Of a stretch of 64,000 bases of DNA, positions 45,961 through 57,926 are shown one piece after another. The position numbers and the translations under genes are program-made. Position 1 is the first letter of the stretch. Each line of letters starts with the position of its first letter. The notes under the pieces were generated by a model. It worked only from the letters and a program-made list of their open reading frames with translations, was not told the origin of the DNA and did no database searches. The DNA lies in NCBI RefSeq assembly GCF_032854445.1, contig NC_088307.1, positions 28,922,484-28,986,483 of the forward strand, given 5' to 3'. The DNA comes from Liolophura sinensis (Eukaryota; Mollusca; Polyplacophora; Chitonida; Chitonidae).

Positions 45961-46478
45961 AGACATTATCAGGTATGCGATATGTACACCTGGGTTTAAT
46001 GAAGATGTCAACTGCCACGACATTATTTGCAGTTCTACGATCACATTAAATTCATATCTTGAGCCCCCATCCCTTACATGAGGCTTCATAATAAACACTG
46101 CATAGCACCTAGGGAATGTTCTGTTAGAAATCTTTTGCAACTTTACTGAACAGCTCTAATGTGGCATTACAAACATAATAAATTCTCATCTGGAGCCAAA
46201 TGAGAACAGAAGCTTTCAGGGAAAAGGTAAGTTTTAACAAAACAGACCACTTTAGCAACATTCTGGTGAACAGCTTAGGTGTGGCACTATATCGTCAATA
46301 TTAGAAAGTGTCTACTTGCAGAAGCCTCTATAAGCCTTACATTACACCCAAACAAAATGAAGGTGTATTCTAGCTGATGTCATTTGCAATTCTTCTTAAC
46401 AACCAGAACTCTTCATCTAAACCACAAATTACACTAAATGCTGCATTCTTAGAGCAAGGCTAAATTGCATTACTCCGT

Positions 46479-46604
46479 TTACACGCTCTTTCCTGTCGGA
46501 GAACCAAGGACGGGTCCATTCCCACAGACTGCTTCCTCGGGGCTAATGGTGACAATATTGTTTGCTATTCTGTTGAAGAAAGCCATCATGGAGTCCACTC
46601 CCTG
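46479..46604 (-). other. Second copy of the TOR1AIP C-terminal coding segment
   Basis: On minus it reads KKQQGVDSMMAFFNRIANN, then IVTISPEE and an unrelated end to TAA at 46,479. It parallels EKQLGVDRIMALFSRIANN, IIPISPEE of the main gene about 520 bp upstream. The arginine of NRIANN matches the arginine-finger position of torsin activators. No acceptor is evident. It may be an alternative last-exon segment, or a relic left behind when the minisatellite grew between two halves of a duplication. Confidence 0.75.
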
Positions 46605-47015
46605 TTGTTTCTTCCATGGAGCAAGGATCACCCATTTGACCCATGGTTCTTTCTCCCATGGAGCCATCATCACCCTTTTGACCCACTGTTCTTTCTCCTA
46701 TGGAGCAAGGATCACCCATTTGACCCATGGTTCTTTCCCCTATGGAACATGGATCCCCCATTTGACCCACTGTTCTTTCTCCCATGCAGCTAGCATCACC
46801 CCATTTGACCCACTGTTCTTTCCCCCATGGAGCAAGGATCACCCATTTGACCCATGGTTCTTTCTCCCATGGAGCTAGCATCACCCCTTTGACCCACTGT
46901 TCTTTCTCCCATGGAGCAAGGATCACCCATTTGACCCATGGTTCTTTCCCCTATGGAACATGGATCCCCCATTTGACCCACTGTTCTTTCTCCCATGGAG
47001 CTAGAACCACCCACT
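46605..47015. repeat. 42-bp minisatellite derived from TOR1AIP coding sequence
   Basis: About ten units of CCATGGAGCAAGGATCACCC, then ATTTGACCCATGGTTCTTTCTC. On the gene strand a unit can read APWEKEQWVKWVIL, similar to ALWEKQLGVDRIM just inside the intact gene end. A one-base insertion (CACCCCATTTG, about 46,797-46,807) and others break the frame. It starts right at the main stop codon. Confidence 0.92.
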
Positions 47016-48173
47016 TGATGCACAGGCTGCTCTCAAGGTCTCGGTTTCCTCCGGGGAAATGGGGATAATGTTGTTGGCTATTCTGCTGAATAAAGCCATG
47101 ATGCGGTCCACGCCCAGTTGTTTTTCCCACAGAGCCATCATAAAGCCTTCCACAGCCTGCTGCTTCCCCAAGTCCTCTGTTTGCAGTTTGTCCGTCACCA
47201 GTTGCAGCATTAGGAGAACATTAGTGAAAGGTGCATTGTCGTTGTCACAGTATGAGTGTAGCATCAAGGCAGCTTCTGGAGACAAGCGTTCCACATTTAC
47301 CAGCATTGCACCTTTGTTCCCAGAACTGAAGGCTTTCCGTAGTTTCTTGTCCAGGTCCTTCTTCTCCTGTGCAGGGGTGTTCTGGTTCAATTCCATGGCC
47401 AGGATTTTGGTTTCGCCATTCACATCTCGACTGACATTGTACAGCTGGTTCAGCATGGATACCATCTGAGACCCGATACAAGACATGGTCGGGAGTGTGT
47501 TTTCCACGCCGACCATCAAAACAACGGCAGGATACACTGGTTGAGGGTTCTCCACGATATGTTTAGTAGCAACATGAAGCACTTTCCACGACCTTGCAGA
47601 CTGAGCCGGAAACTTTCCCCTCAAATCAGACATGCGAGTCTTAAACTGTTCGTAAAGCTTCAGCTGCGAGACATGGGGAGTTTTGTTGATTGGCAAACAC
47701 CAGTAAATTCCCACAATAACTACAACAACAGTGACACCTAGCACTATTAGCGACCACGTAGAATTATTACTGTTCTCTAATTTGGCTGCTCTGTCTTTTG
47801 CCTGAGCAGGCCTATATCTTCTGGGAGATTCATGGCTATCTGAGTTTTCGCTGAATGACTCTGCCCCATATGACCTCCCTGATCGCAAACGCGGCATTCT
47901 GTCTGAACTGTGCAGGGGCTGGCGGCCAAGACCCGATGGCGAGTCTTCCAAATAGCTAGACTGATACTGGTCAGAACTTGTAAAGGAGGACTGTGTCAAA
48001 TCCCCAGGGGATGACATAGCCCATGACTTATCATTTTCATCATCTGAGTCCTCCAGTGGTAAACTTGGGTAGAGACGCTGGAGATTGGGAGATCGCTGAG
48101 TCTGTTGAGGTGATCTGTGTGCCTGATCAGGAGACTGATCAGAGTCCTGTTTAAGGCGTGTTTTGGATGGCAT
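47001..48173 (-). CDS. TOR1AIP: Torsin-1A-interacting protein (LAP1/LULL1-like), 390 aa
   Basis: LAP1 and LULL1 are nuclear-envelope and ER membrane proteins whose luminal domains activate torsin ATPases. Residues 1-135 are polar and S/P/D-rich, the nucleo-cytoplasmic part. Residues 140-160 (WSLIVLGVTVVVVIVGIYWCL without its ends) form one membrane span. The rest is the luminal AAA+-like fold, with AVVLMVGVENTLPTM and NVERLSPEAALMLHSYCDND matching the family. SRIANN near the end carries the arginine (R364) that aligns with the arginine finger of human LAP1/LULL1. I chose ATG 48,173 (MPSKTRLKQD). The exon begins at the acceptor TTGGTTTCAG (48,215), so an upstream non-coding exon is expected. 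The stop directly abuts a 42-bp minisatellite, and a copy of the C-terminal segment follows at 46,479-46,604, so the true 3' end needs transcript evidence. Confidence 0.93.
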   Translation of the reverse strand: MPSKTRLKQDSDQSPDQAHRSPQQTQRSPNLQRLYPSLPLEDSDDENDKSWAMSSPGDLTQSSFTSSDQYQSSYLEDSPSGLGRQPLHSSDRMPRLRSGRSYGAESFSENSDSHESPRRYRPAQAKDRAAKLENSNNSTWSLIVLGVTVVVVIVGIYWCLPINKTPHVSQLKLYEQFKTRMSDLRGKFPAQSARSWKVLHVATKHIVENPQPVYPAVVLMVGVENTLPTMSCIGSQMVSMLNQLYNVSRDVNGETKILAMELNQNTPAQEKKDLDKKLRKAFSSGNKGAMLVNVERLSPEAALMLHSYCDNDNAPFTNVLLMLQLVTDKLQTEDLGKQQAVEGFMMALWEKQLGVDRIMALFSRIANNIIPISPEETETLRAACASSGWF

Positions 48174-48214
48174 TGTGATAGGGGGAATCAGATTTAATTC
48201 ATGAGTCAAATCTG

Positions 48215-49585
48215 AAACCAAAAAAAAAAAAACAAGTTTTGTGTTAAAAAACAGAAGTGAATTACATGTAGGCCTACTAGCCTAATGTTCTCACCTTCTT
48301 AGATTACCTTAGTTACTTGTTTATTTTAACAGCCACTCAAAAGGACCTAACTGTAGTGACCTGCATAAGTTTAAGTGAAAATGGAGGGAAACTGGAAATT
48401 AAGAAGAGCTGCTTTACCTTATCTTGTCTTCTTAGCCCTTTTGATGTGAGTATGTCAGAAGCACTGATGGCAAACTAATCCAGGGAGTCATATTTTCTTA
48501 TCACTATGAGTCTTTATTTTCATTGCTATGTAATGAATTTCTGTATTTCTGCTGAAAAATGTACGATCTCTCAGCCATTTCAATTATTCCACTGATTTTG
48601 ATTAAGCCCATTTGTTTTCTGCAAAAAACATGAAACGCTATGTCTCGACAGTTTACTTTCTAAGAGAAGTGTTTCCTAGTTTAAAGGACACGAAGGTCAA
48701 TGTGTGTTTGCTGTTTCATTAGTGTTTACTGCATGAGCTGTTCAGTTGATAGACCATGCATCAACGACACTACATGACCAAACAAAGGAAAAAACTTAGG
48801 CGCTGAGAGAAGGATTTACACATTCTGCTGTCTACTTGAACGGGTTACAAACACAGTTGCTCAAAAGTAAACTGAAGAGTAACTGGTTTGACTTTGCTTT
48901 GACCTGCCTTTTTGGAGGTTTACACTTGACAGATGTGAGTGGAGAGAATGCTTCCAGATTGTAGTTAAGATAGTTATGTGGTTGTTGAGAGATCTTATCG
49001 CGAGTTCACGACTTCTGTTTTGATTTGAACAGCGACTCTTGATACTCCCCATAACGCCAATGGTGTATTATACTCTCTCAGCTGTTGCTATCCGATCAGT
49101 CGACATGGCTGTGAAAAACAGATTTGTGAATGAATCGACGTCACCCTACAACGTGCTCCAACCCCAACTTTATAAATCCCAAAAGCTCCATATTGTTAAA
49201 TATGAGTGCCGATGTAAAAACGTTCAGTATCCCCCGCCCTACGATTGTACTAACCAAAGTTCAGTAAATTGTTGTTGTTGTTGTAAGAGTCTCCAAACCA
49301 ACTGAGCCAACATGTCTCCAAACACGAAAATACTTTTAAGATACAAACCTAGAAATTTATACGATTTGCTACTTTTAAAACAACATGTCAGACAGTTTGC
49401 CTTACTTGATGTCCAATGGTGACACGTCTTCCACACTTGTGATTAGAAACTGAAACTGTCGCTGAAAAACGGAGCGCCACCCGAGTCTAGGCTAAAAGGG
49501 AGACTACTTTTGTATTACAACCCAGTGTGTATGGAACATGTGCATGCATGGGCATTTTCATATGGCGTGTGCAGCTGTACATCAG
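48215..49585. other. Upstream region of the TOR1AIP gene
   Basis: First intron and probable 5' flank. There is no recognisable coding exon. Open frames at 48,861 and 49,039 lack support. Confidence 0.5.
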
Positions 49586-49740
49586 GGGGCCTCCGTTGCT
49601 CAGTTGGTTAGCGCGCCAGCGCAGCGTAATGACCCAGGAGTCTCTCACCAATGCAGTCGCTGTGAGTTCAAGTCCAGCTAAAGCTGGCTTCCTCTACGGC
49701 CGCACGTGGGAAGGTCTTTCAGCAACCTGCGGATGCAATT
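49586..49740 (+). mobile_element. RUDI-like SINE with complete tRNA head, 3' end missing
   Basis: It begins GGGGCCTCCGTTGCTCAGTT, with AGTTCAAGTCC and CGGCCGCACGTGGGAAGG, and breaks off after CAACCTGCGGATG. The head is well preserved (A box TTGCTCAGTTGG). Losing the 3' rather than the 5' end is unusual for a retroposed SINE and suggests later deletion. Confidence 0.85.
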
Positions 49741-49744
49741 TCCG

Positions 49745-50920
49745 TTAGGTAGGGTTCAGCGCTATGTGCTTATACTGGGGTAAAGTAGTAACTAAAGAAA
49801 TAGAGCATATATATTGTGAAAAGAAGAGGTTTTTATACGTGCAGGTTGCTATATCACGATACAAGGAGAACTGATGCAGTATTTACTGACATTGTTTTAT
49901 GTCCTACCGGTACTTTATTTAAAACATAGGCCCTAACAGTAGGCCTGTCCCCAACGTTATGAATAGCCGTATATAGAAAGTTTTGGCCAGAGTGTAAAAG
50001 TCTGATCAAACCAGTCTGTAGATATTCCCATTCTCTTTGTACATGCAGGGGCCTGTCACAATACTTACATGAATAATTAAAAGATGTATGTACGTAATGT
50101 AGGCCTAACTGCATGCACCTAATTTATCATTCATTGCTAAAATTATTTGTTTCAGCCCAGAGCAGATGAAAAAGAGTTCGTGCTGTTGACAGTATCCTTG
50201 AAAAGAGTAAACGATAATTTAAACTGCTGTGTTAGTCATGATATCAGAATACGGAATTATTCACAAACGTTTAGGGGAGACAACTCCCATCATCGTGTGT
50301 AGTGGCAAACTGCAGTGTGTGAATTGGGCAAAACAGTTTACACGTTTTAAAGATTACAGGACAAAGAAAATATGTGTGCTCATCTTTGGTTAACGAGCGA
50401 AGAATAAAAGGGGTAACAACTCTGCATTCAAAGAAAAACGTACATGCAGGTATAAAATATTAGCATATTGAATAAGGAGGTGAATAAGTATAGGGCACTT
50501 GCCTTAAAAAGCTACCCACGGAACTCCGGATTACCGTTAAACCGATTTCTAACGGAGAATAGATGTGTACATATAGCCAAACACAAGCTCTCTCTGACAT
50601 GTCTGAACAACATAAGCTTAATGTAGAATTAGCTGTATCCTTATGTGCACTGTTTGGGCTTTGTTGTGTTTCTCTTTTTGTTATAAACTTTATTGTGTCT
50701 TTGTCATCCTGTAAAAATGTCTCCGAGTTTGATTTACGAGATTACAAGTTATTGAGTTTAATTGTTTTGTTTTTTTTTGTACAATTTCCCCTTACTGCTG
50801 GCCATACTTTTATTTATTTATTTCAGTGTTACAGGGCTAAAATTTAGGCGTGATGATTCTTTCCAATCTGCATACAAATCTGTGACCTCCTTTTCGACCC
50901 AGGGAACTGTACAGGATTCA
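49745..50920. other. Intergenic DNA, no recognised gene
   Basis: The open frame at 50,563-50,847 is hydrophobic (LAVSLCALFGLCCVSLFVIN-like) but has no family resemblance and an AT-rich context. I do not call it. Confidence 0.5.
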
Positions 50921-50924
50921 TTCC

Positions 50925-51445
50925 AATAATGAACCCAGCATGCATAGCACCAAATCAAACACACAGGCAAAATGGGGAATAGCAAATACACGATAGAAAA
51001 GGCTGTCTGTAATTATTTTTGAGGTAAATGTATACAGAATCCGGACTGAGCCCGTAGAAGATACAAGATGTATACAACTACATTAAGCTAACCTAATGAG
51101 ATATAAAATCACGAAGGAAATATGTAAAATATTACAGTGAACCAGTAGGCCAAGATGCCTGGCTAGTACATGTATATCGCATGCAATGGTAACTACAACA
51201 AGTACTCCGAAAATAGGCACTACACGCTGAGCCCATAGAAGATACAAGATGTTGTATACAACTACATTAAGCTAACCTAATATGTAAAATATAAGCCGTG
51301 AATGTGTAAAACATTACAGTGGGCCAGTAGGCCAAGGTGTCTTGCCAGTATGTGTGTATCACGTGCAATGGTAACTACAACAAATAATCCTAAATACGAA
51401 AAACGCATGCATGGGTACTACACGGGCTCAGTCCGAAACTTACCC
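50925..51445. repeat. Dispersed repeat, second copy, with internal 181-bp duplication
   Basis: Matches 14,095-14,425. Here the segment starting CTGAGCCC (51,046 and 51,227) is present twice in tandem. CGGACTGAGCCCG (51,042) is inverted as CGGGCTCAGTCCG (51,423-51,435), an exact mirror. Confidence 0.78.
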
Positions 51446-52890
51446 ACCAAAAACCAACCGCACCAAAAACAGAATAGGAATTAACGACTGTAGTACGAAG
51501 GTGGGCCGGGCGAACAAGAAACCCAAGTTTGTCAACCATGGGAGATCCAAATTCAACTACCACATATACAGTACCGGGGGGGGGGGGGGGGGGGTGCGTG
51601 TTAAAGCCGAGGCCATGCATATAAGATTGGAATGGGAAATCGAAAATACCATCAAACGGGAAAGGATTAGTCAGGTGATCCCCGCAAGAAAACTGTGACG
51701 TAAGAAAGCACAGTGCAGACGCTGAGAATGGCAGAACACTAAATCCGAAAGACAAAATGACGAAGCACGTTAATTGTGAAGAAGACAAGTTAGAGTTAAA
51801 ATAGTAGAGACGAAGAAAAAAAGCAAAATCTTATTAGCGAGACGGGTGTGAATATCTGGGAAGAAGGTGCGAGACATGCATGGCACAATTTAAAAAGATA
51901 ACGAAATAGGATAAACAAATGTAAATATCGTAAAATGTGGAGTACAAAGCGCAGGAGTCATGGAGCAATCGTGAAACTGAAAAAGCTATCATATAGAAGT
52001 AGGATAGCCACAATAAAGCAGAACAAACGGGAGAGTTCCACCTCGTGCAAGGAGATGTTATTCTAATAAAAGATCGAGAATTAACAAACAAAAATCCATG
52101 TGATTTTCATCGTGGGTTAAAATGGGCCCAAAAGTAAAACTTCCTGTCGAAGTGTCGCTCTATAGGGCAACAGATAACTGGGACCGAAAGTAACACAAAT
52201 TAAAAAATGGAACATCATAAATAAGTAATATGCAATATATCAACACATACAGCAACACTACCTGAAGACGTACGGAAGACGAGAAACGGCCAAAGAAAAA
52301 CCTTTGAACGTAATATCGATGTTCCGCTGGAAGTCAACGGGAGAGTAAATCATGCAGGCAAATCATTTTCAGAGGTAATTACAAACACTAAAAGAAAGTA
52401 AGAAAATAAGACAACCACAGGTAAATAAGCAATAATCTCACGAAACTTTGAGACACGTCTGAACTGAAAAAAAGATGTAGCCGGGATAAATTAAATTATA
52501 CTTGTAAGTTTATACAAGTACTAAGCATCCGACGCTCCCAGTGATAATTAAAGGGCACTGTGGAGGTAAAATCCTGACCAAAAATGATTAGCCCGTTTGT
52601 CCACGAAGCTGTAAAGGGGAATACAAACGAGTGGGTGACTTATACATGTCTGTCCGGGGATTCTTCCGCATCCACAGAAGGTAACACAAAACACAATAAC
52701 AGACAGCATGTACGGCAACATCTGGTTTTGCCAATCACCGCCGAAATCATCAGTCTAGTGGCTGGAGACAATACCTTGTTGTTTTGGTTCGGTGAGACTC
52801 GGAACAGGGTAGTTGATTATGGGGACCACTCAGTTGACATCGACTTACTCTTGGGGAGATTTAACGCGCGTGTGAAGATGCAGTAAATGT
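51446..52890. other. A-rich intergenic DNA with a 19-bp G run
   Basis: G19 at 51,576-51,594. A + strand open frame at 52,584-52,886 (contains LVAGDNTLLFWFGETRNRV) looks protein-like. I do not recognise it and see no acceptor. It ends 12 bp before a minus-strand candidate exon. Confidence 0.4.
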
Positions 52891-52897
52891 GGCTTAC

Positions 52898-53095
52898 CGT
52901 CGATCCGACACATCAGCAGCAATGATTCTCCCTAACTCTCCCAACATCTCGTGTTGGTCGATGCAGAGAGTTACTTTCGCAACTACCTCGGCTACGGAAG
53001 CGCGGCCCTCGGCACGTGAATAAACTTCATTCTGCCATGGCTGCGTTGACTTCTTGATGGCCCTTGAACAGTATTGTTGTGTTAGGATCGTGTGG
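52898..53095 (-). other. Candidate exon of unknown gene
   Basis: On minus an open stretch of about 65 codons contains AEGRASVAEVVAKVTLCIDQ and HEMLGELGRIIAADVSDR. It ends at a good donor (GACG|GTAAGC). Composition is protein-like and charge-balanced, unlike the surrounding random frames. There is no methionine near its start and no clear acceptor, and I do not recognise the family. Confidence 0.25.
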
Positions 53096-53136
53096 TTGAC
53101 TAGACTTTACGTTGCCAATGCAGATAACATTGACAC

Positions 53137-53395
53137 TTATTTATTTGATTGGTATTTTAAGCTGTACTCATAAATATTTCATTCATACGACGGCTACGAG
53201 CATTATGGTGGGAGGAAACTGAACAGAGCCCGGGGGAAACCCATGACAAGCCGTAGGTTGCTGACAGACCTCCCCACGCACGGTCAGAGTAGAAGCCAGG
53301 ATGAACTGGACTTAAGCTCAAAGCGGCCGTATTGGCGAAAGGCTCCTGGTTCATTGCGCCACGTTGGCCTGCTAACCACCTCGGTCACGGAGGCT
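53137..53395 (-). mobile_element. Near-full-length RUDI-like SINE, diverged
   Basis: Head on minus: AGCCTCCGTGACCGAGGTGG. It keeps the body and the tail (TTAAAATACCAATCAAATAA). No convincing target duplication; it is older than the 11.5-kb copy. Confidence 0.88.
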
Positions 53396-56300
53396 CACTT
53401 GTCATTTAAGACATAAGCAAAAATTCAAGCAAGCGCCATGAAATCATTTGCAATATGTTGTGTTTGGTGGTCTAACGTAGATAAGGACCTAGCTCGGAGT
53501 TCAGTTAACGAATGCAGTTCGTGTCAGCAAAATGTGAAATTGCCAGCACCAACCCACTTGTATCCTTGGTTGACTTGATTACCATCTTGGTTGACTTGAT
53601 TACAATCTTGGTTGACGGCTGGTATACGAATGTCTGTTTCGAGGCATACATTTGCATTGATTATGCAGAACCATTCATGAATTTAATGTTTTTGATAATC
53701 ACAGATGCTAACTCCAAATAGATGACGTTTACCAGATGTCAAGGACAACTTCAGAAGCTACAATTTGCAAACTTTGACTAGCATTCGCTATACACGGGTT
53801 GCCAAGAACAATGGTGTCAGATAATGCTTCAACATTCAATAATGTTGAATTTATGTCGTTTATGCGTGCAAAAGGAATCACTCGCTTTACCTCTTCACCA
53901 CACCACTCTGCCTCTAATGAACTCGCTGAACGCTCACTTAAAACCTGAGATGATTTCAGAAAACTTTAAGGGAGTCTTTGAGTCCAAGTTGTCTCGATTT
54001 CTTTCAAATATCTCTCTATTCCACGGAAGGCAACTCACCCGCAGAGCTTTTAATGGAACGGAAATTGAAACCTCCCCTGGATCTGTTACAAGGTAATGAG
54101 AAGAAAGGAGTTCGTGAGGTGCAAAGTAAACATAAATTCTGGCACGACGCCCACAGTAAGGATAGATAGATGGATGTTAGAATCACAACAGTCAGTTTCA
54201 GCAGTGTAGCGTACAACTTTGATATCTGTGAGCATTGGACCCCAGGTGAAATTGTTGATTAATTCGGATCTTCATTCATTGTTTCATTACTTGGAGGTGA
54301 CACCATTCGTCGACATGCTGACATCACATCAGATTGTCAAGGGCTACATGCAGTGAAACAGAGGAATCCAATGCGATGTGATCGCCAATGTGATCAATCT
54401 ACAGTACCTCTGTGCCACCACCAGTAGATGTGAATCTCTCCCATCCGGGTCTTCCGGACGCTGAAAAGGATGCTACACCTCAGAAAAGTTTGCTAGTTTA
54501 CCGATCAACGAAAACGGTCTGATCGTTTGAACCTTTCAGACTGTACCTGGTTTGGTAAGGCGGGTAATCGGTCCCAGTGAGGTACAATAAGAAAGTGCAA
54601 ATTTCAAAATCCCAGCATAATTCTGTAAACTGCCAAATCACAAGTATAAATCTTGGTCGAAGCACACATATGGGTTATACGGCCATAAATGGGGTGGTTT
54701 TGTAGTAATAACCCATCAAAAATGCGCTCTCGATCAAAAACGTTATATTTTCGTTCAAATGAGACACTGTGTTTTATTTTACAGTATGAAGGTCCACCTG
54801 AACCAAAAATATCTTTACTGAAATTATCGTGTATGTATTTGTACGTGCTGTCAAAGTTTCGATTTGGTTAACGTTTGTCTTATGTAAAACATACACTTTG
54901 TAATGTTATAAGTTTTTTTTTCACGTTTTGGCAGGTTTAAAGACTGTATTTCTATCGTCGTAACTCAGGCATCCTCCATAATACAATGGACCAACGAAGT
55001 TGATGTTGAGAAAATATTACACCTCGGGAAAGAGTTCGAATCTTTGAGCTTCTTCTTTTATTTGGAAACATTTTCTTTGTGAGTTGAGGTATAGGCCGTC
55101 TAGTGTCAAATAGGTATTGTCATGAATTAGAATGGATAAACTATGGTATTACGAAACATTTGACAACTATAACGGAATCATAAGTGAATCGTTTGTTCAG
55201 AGCACATGTGGTTCTATAGGTGTCATTAACATTAATAAATTGTGCGTAGAAAAAGTATAAGGCTGGAAGTTACATTTGATATATATTATATTAACTGATT
55301 GATGCATAACTGCGTGCTTAATTTTTTTTCAGACAGCTGCACTTATGGAGGAATGGTTTTCACGACTCTACGGTGTAAAATGCAAAAAAAGGAGATATTT
55401 CAATGTGACTGGAGAGGGCTACAATTTGTAGATTTTAAAATCTATACATGGCTTCAGTGCAAGTTTGTGGCTTTACAAATCGTATGCTTGCCATATAACA
55501 GGGAAAGTAGAGTATAACAACACTGAAAAAAGAAATAATCTTACGACTGTGTCAGCAGCTGTCGCTCACAGCCATTATCTGCTTCGCTGCTGAACTGACC
55601 TTCCAGACCTTTGGTACGTGTTCTTGGACAATGTAATGGGCCTGAATTTAATCTAGACACAACACACTGAAGTGTTTTAATGATGGTTCCTTTCCTTATC
55701 CAAAGTGTATTAAACTAATTTTCTAAAGCTATCTTAAAGTTTGAAAGTAAATGCTTTGTTTGATGAGAACAGCATTATGAAGCATTCTTTACATTATGAA
55801 TTTGCAAACTTAGGAATAGGGAAACAGCGTCGAAACAGACATCTGTATGCCAGCCGTCAGCCAGTATTAATGCTCCCGGTCAGTAATCACAATTCCCCCA
55901 AAACGACGCTTAACACAAACTACAAAAGATTTAACAAAATATATAAAGTACGAAAATAGGATGCGAATCACACAAAGAGAGGAAGTCAGCAGTTTTCAAT
56001 GATGTTGGACCGACGCAAGGTATGTTTTAGGCGACTGAGTTAAATCAGCACAGGTATTCAAATTCTGTACCATGCTAGACTATAAGTTGTCGATAATAAA
56101 ATATGTATCTCAGTTACGCTTTGATGGCAACTGTCCATCGATCCAATGCAGCAAGATCGATGCATATACAGTCCCTATTGCCGAATTAGACACAATCATG
56201 AAACAGAGTGCCAAATGTAGTGCTTTAAGTATGTTCTAAATGAGAGTCATACATTTCGTAAAGAACTGTTAATCACAGATGACCCCTAGTTACCTTGGTT

Positions 56301-56470
56301 ACTACGCCCAACAAAATGACTGGTCCCCTTTTTTCTCTGTTGTAGTTGTTTCTTTCTCTGTTACCTGGGGACTTTCTTTGCTGTCTCTTCCTTACGCTTT
56401 GTTGTATTTTAGTTGCATTGGCAGCTCAAAAAATTCATTGGTGTGGTGTTTTGTGCTGCAGCTTCCGTAC
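53396..56470. other. Intergenic DNA, no recognised gene
   Basis: A 21-bp triple repeat lies at 53,568-53,625 (TTGGTTGACTTGATTACCAT). The remaining open frames are short and without supporting structure. Confidence 0.5.
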
Positions 56471-56995
56471 TGTTGTGTCCGGCAATAATTCAACAAACGA
56501 GTTCCTTATAGATCCGGGTTCAATTGTTAAACACCAAGCACTCGCTCACTTGATATCCTGGATTCAGGGAGTGGTCATTATCAGTAGGGAGAAGTCATTT
56601 ACACAACACTGTATCTGTGGAAAAACAAATTTACAACTAGCTTGAACGCTAAACTTTCAATGCAAATTATCAAAACTAAACATACATGCATTGTTAAGGA
56701 AGAAATATTCCGTTAACGCGAATATAAAGTCATATTCTTGTGATCTTCTCCAAATGTTCATGAAGAAATGCCTATTGAATCCACAAGCATTTCTCAAATA
56801 CAATTGCACTGTATAAGAACCATTACAAATTAAACTCAAATGTCACTGAATATAAAGTCTCTGCGCTGTTCCAAATTAAAAGCTTTAGATTAACCTTACG
56901 GTGCAAAAATCCTTCAGGTAAGTTGGTGGTGATCGAAAACGAGGAGATCGTCTCACTTGTGTCACTGTCAAGTCCAGCCTAGGTGGTTACAAACA

Positions 56996-57268
56996 TCAGG
57001 CGAAGTTTGCAGTGCTTTTTGTTGATACGAGGTTACAGGCTGGTTGGTCAGTTTCCTTTTCACTGTTGGAAAAATCCTGCATGAATGGAAGTATTGCCAT
57101 TGATACACTTGGTGGTTGTTGAGTTGACATTTCTGTAACATCCGGTGATTCTGATTTGAACAGAGATCCCTCTGCTGGTCTTAGCTGGTCAGTATGACGT
57201 CTCCATGCCAGATTTCCTATCTGTACAAGGTAAATGCAAGAACTTAGCTTTTTGAGAACGGTACCCAT
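56996..57268 (-). pseudogene. Gypsy integrase C-terminal segment
   Basis: It contains NLAWRRHTDQLRP, the conserved motif near the end of Gypsy integrases, then a polar tail. It is separated from the integrase core by a SINE. Confidence 0.7.
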
Positions 57269-57544
57269 GATCGACGTTTCCTTACGTTATCTGTATTCCT
57301 TTGACAGAAAAGGTTCTCCTATTTCTACGCTTCTAGAATCTTTTTTTCTGGCGAAGCTTGTCTCTGAATTTGCTGTCCATTATTTGAGTTAATGGCGTCA
57401 AGTCTGGTTCTAAGGTTTCTGTTGATCAAAAAACGACGCCAGTAGTTCGCTGCTCGATCTGTTCTGTTTATTTCTTTGTTTCATGCCTTGAAAGGTTGAC
57501 TGAAACCTAGCGTAATATTTAGATTAGTACAGTAGCACTTACAG

Positions 57545-57700
57545 TCGAGAGTGTCTCACCATTGCGGTTGATGTGAGTTCCAGCTCATAGTGGCTTCCTC
57601 GCCGTATGTGGGAAGGTCTGTCAGCAACCTGCGGATAGCGGTGGCATTCCCCCGGGCTCTGCCCAGTTTCCTCCCACCATAATGCTAGTAGCTGCATAAT
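57545..57700 (+). mobile_element. RUDI-like SINE inside the Gypsy element
   Basis: It has GTCTCACCATTGCGGTTGAT, CGTATGTGGGAAGGTCTGTC and CCTCCCACCATAATGCTAGT. The tRNA head start and the AAATAA tail are missing. Confidence 0.82.
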
Positions 57701-57926
57701 ACATCGATACATTAGTAAAGTTGCATAATGTATGTTATGACCACTAGAGTGACTGGAGAGGTGCACTCTCATGCTGGTAATGGAAGACTGATAAGACCAG
57801 GCGTGCAACACGTGACAAACGTTCTTAGCAAAATTATCTCCATGACCTGTTGTCTTTAATAGCATTAGGCCGCTTCAAATTTCAATGAATAGGTAGTTTA
57901 GCTGGTCTAAGCTCGTGTACGTTTAG

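Noticed and set aside
45430-46081. Cysteine-rich 156-aa repeat ORF (ELCNVQMLFEIRT units)
   Set aside because: 51-bp minisatellite read in one frame. The opposite strand is equally open.
48174-48221. Longer N-terminus for the TOR1AIP protein
   Set aside because: The extension runs across the acceptor TTGGTTTCAG and starts at a non-ATG codon. The first ATG in the exon frame is at 48,173.
50563-50847. Small two-span membrane protein
   Set aside because: Hydrophobic residues come from T-rich DNA. No homologue is recognised and no gene structure is visible.
56500-56540. Primer-binding site (GTTCAATTGTTAAACACCA) next to an LTR
   Set aside because: It lies at the downstream end of the minus-strand element, where a polypurine tract rather than a PBS is expected.
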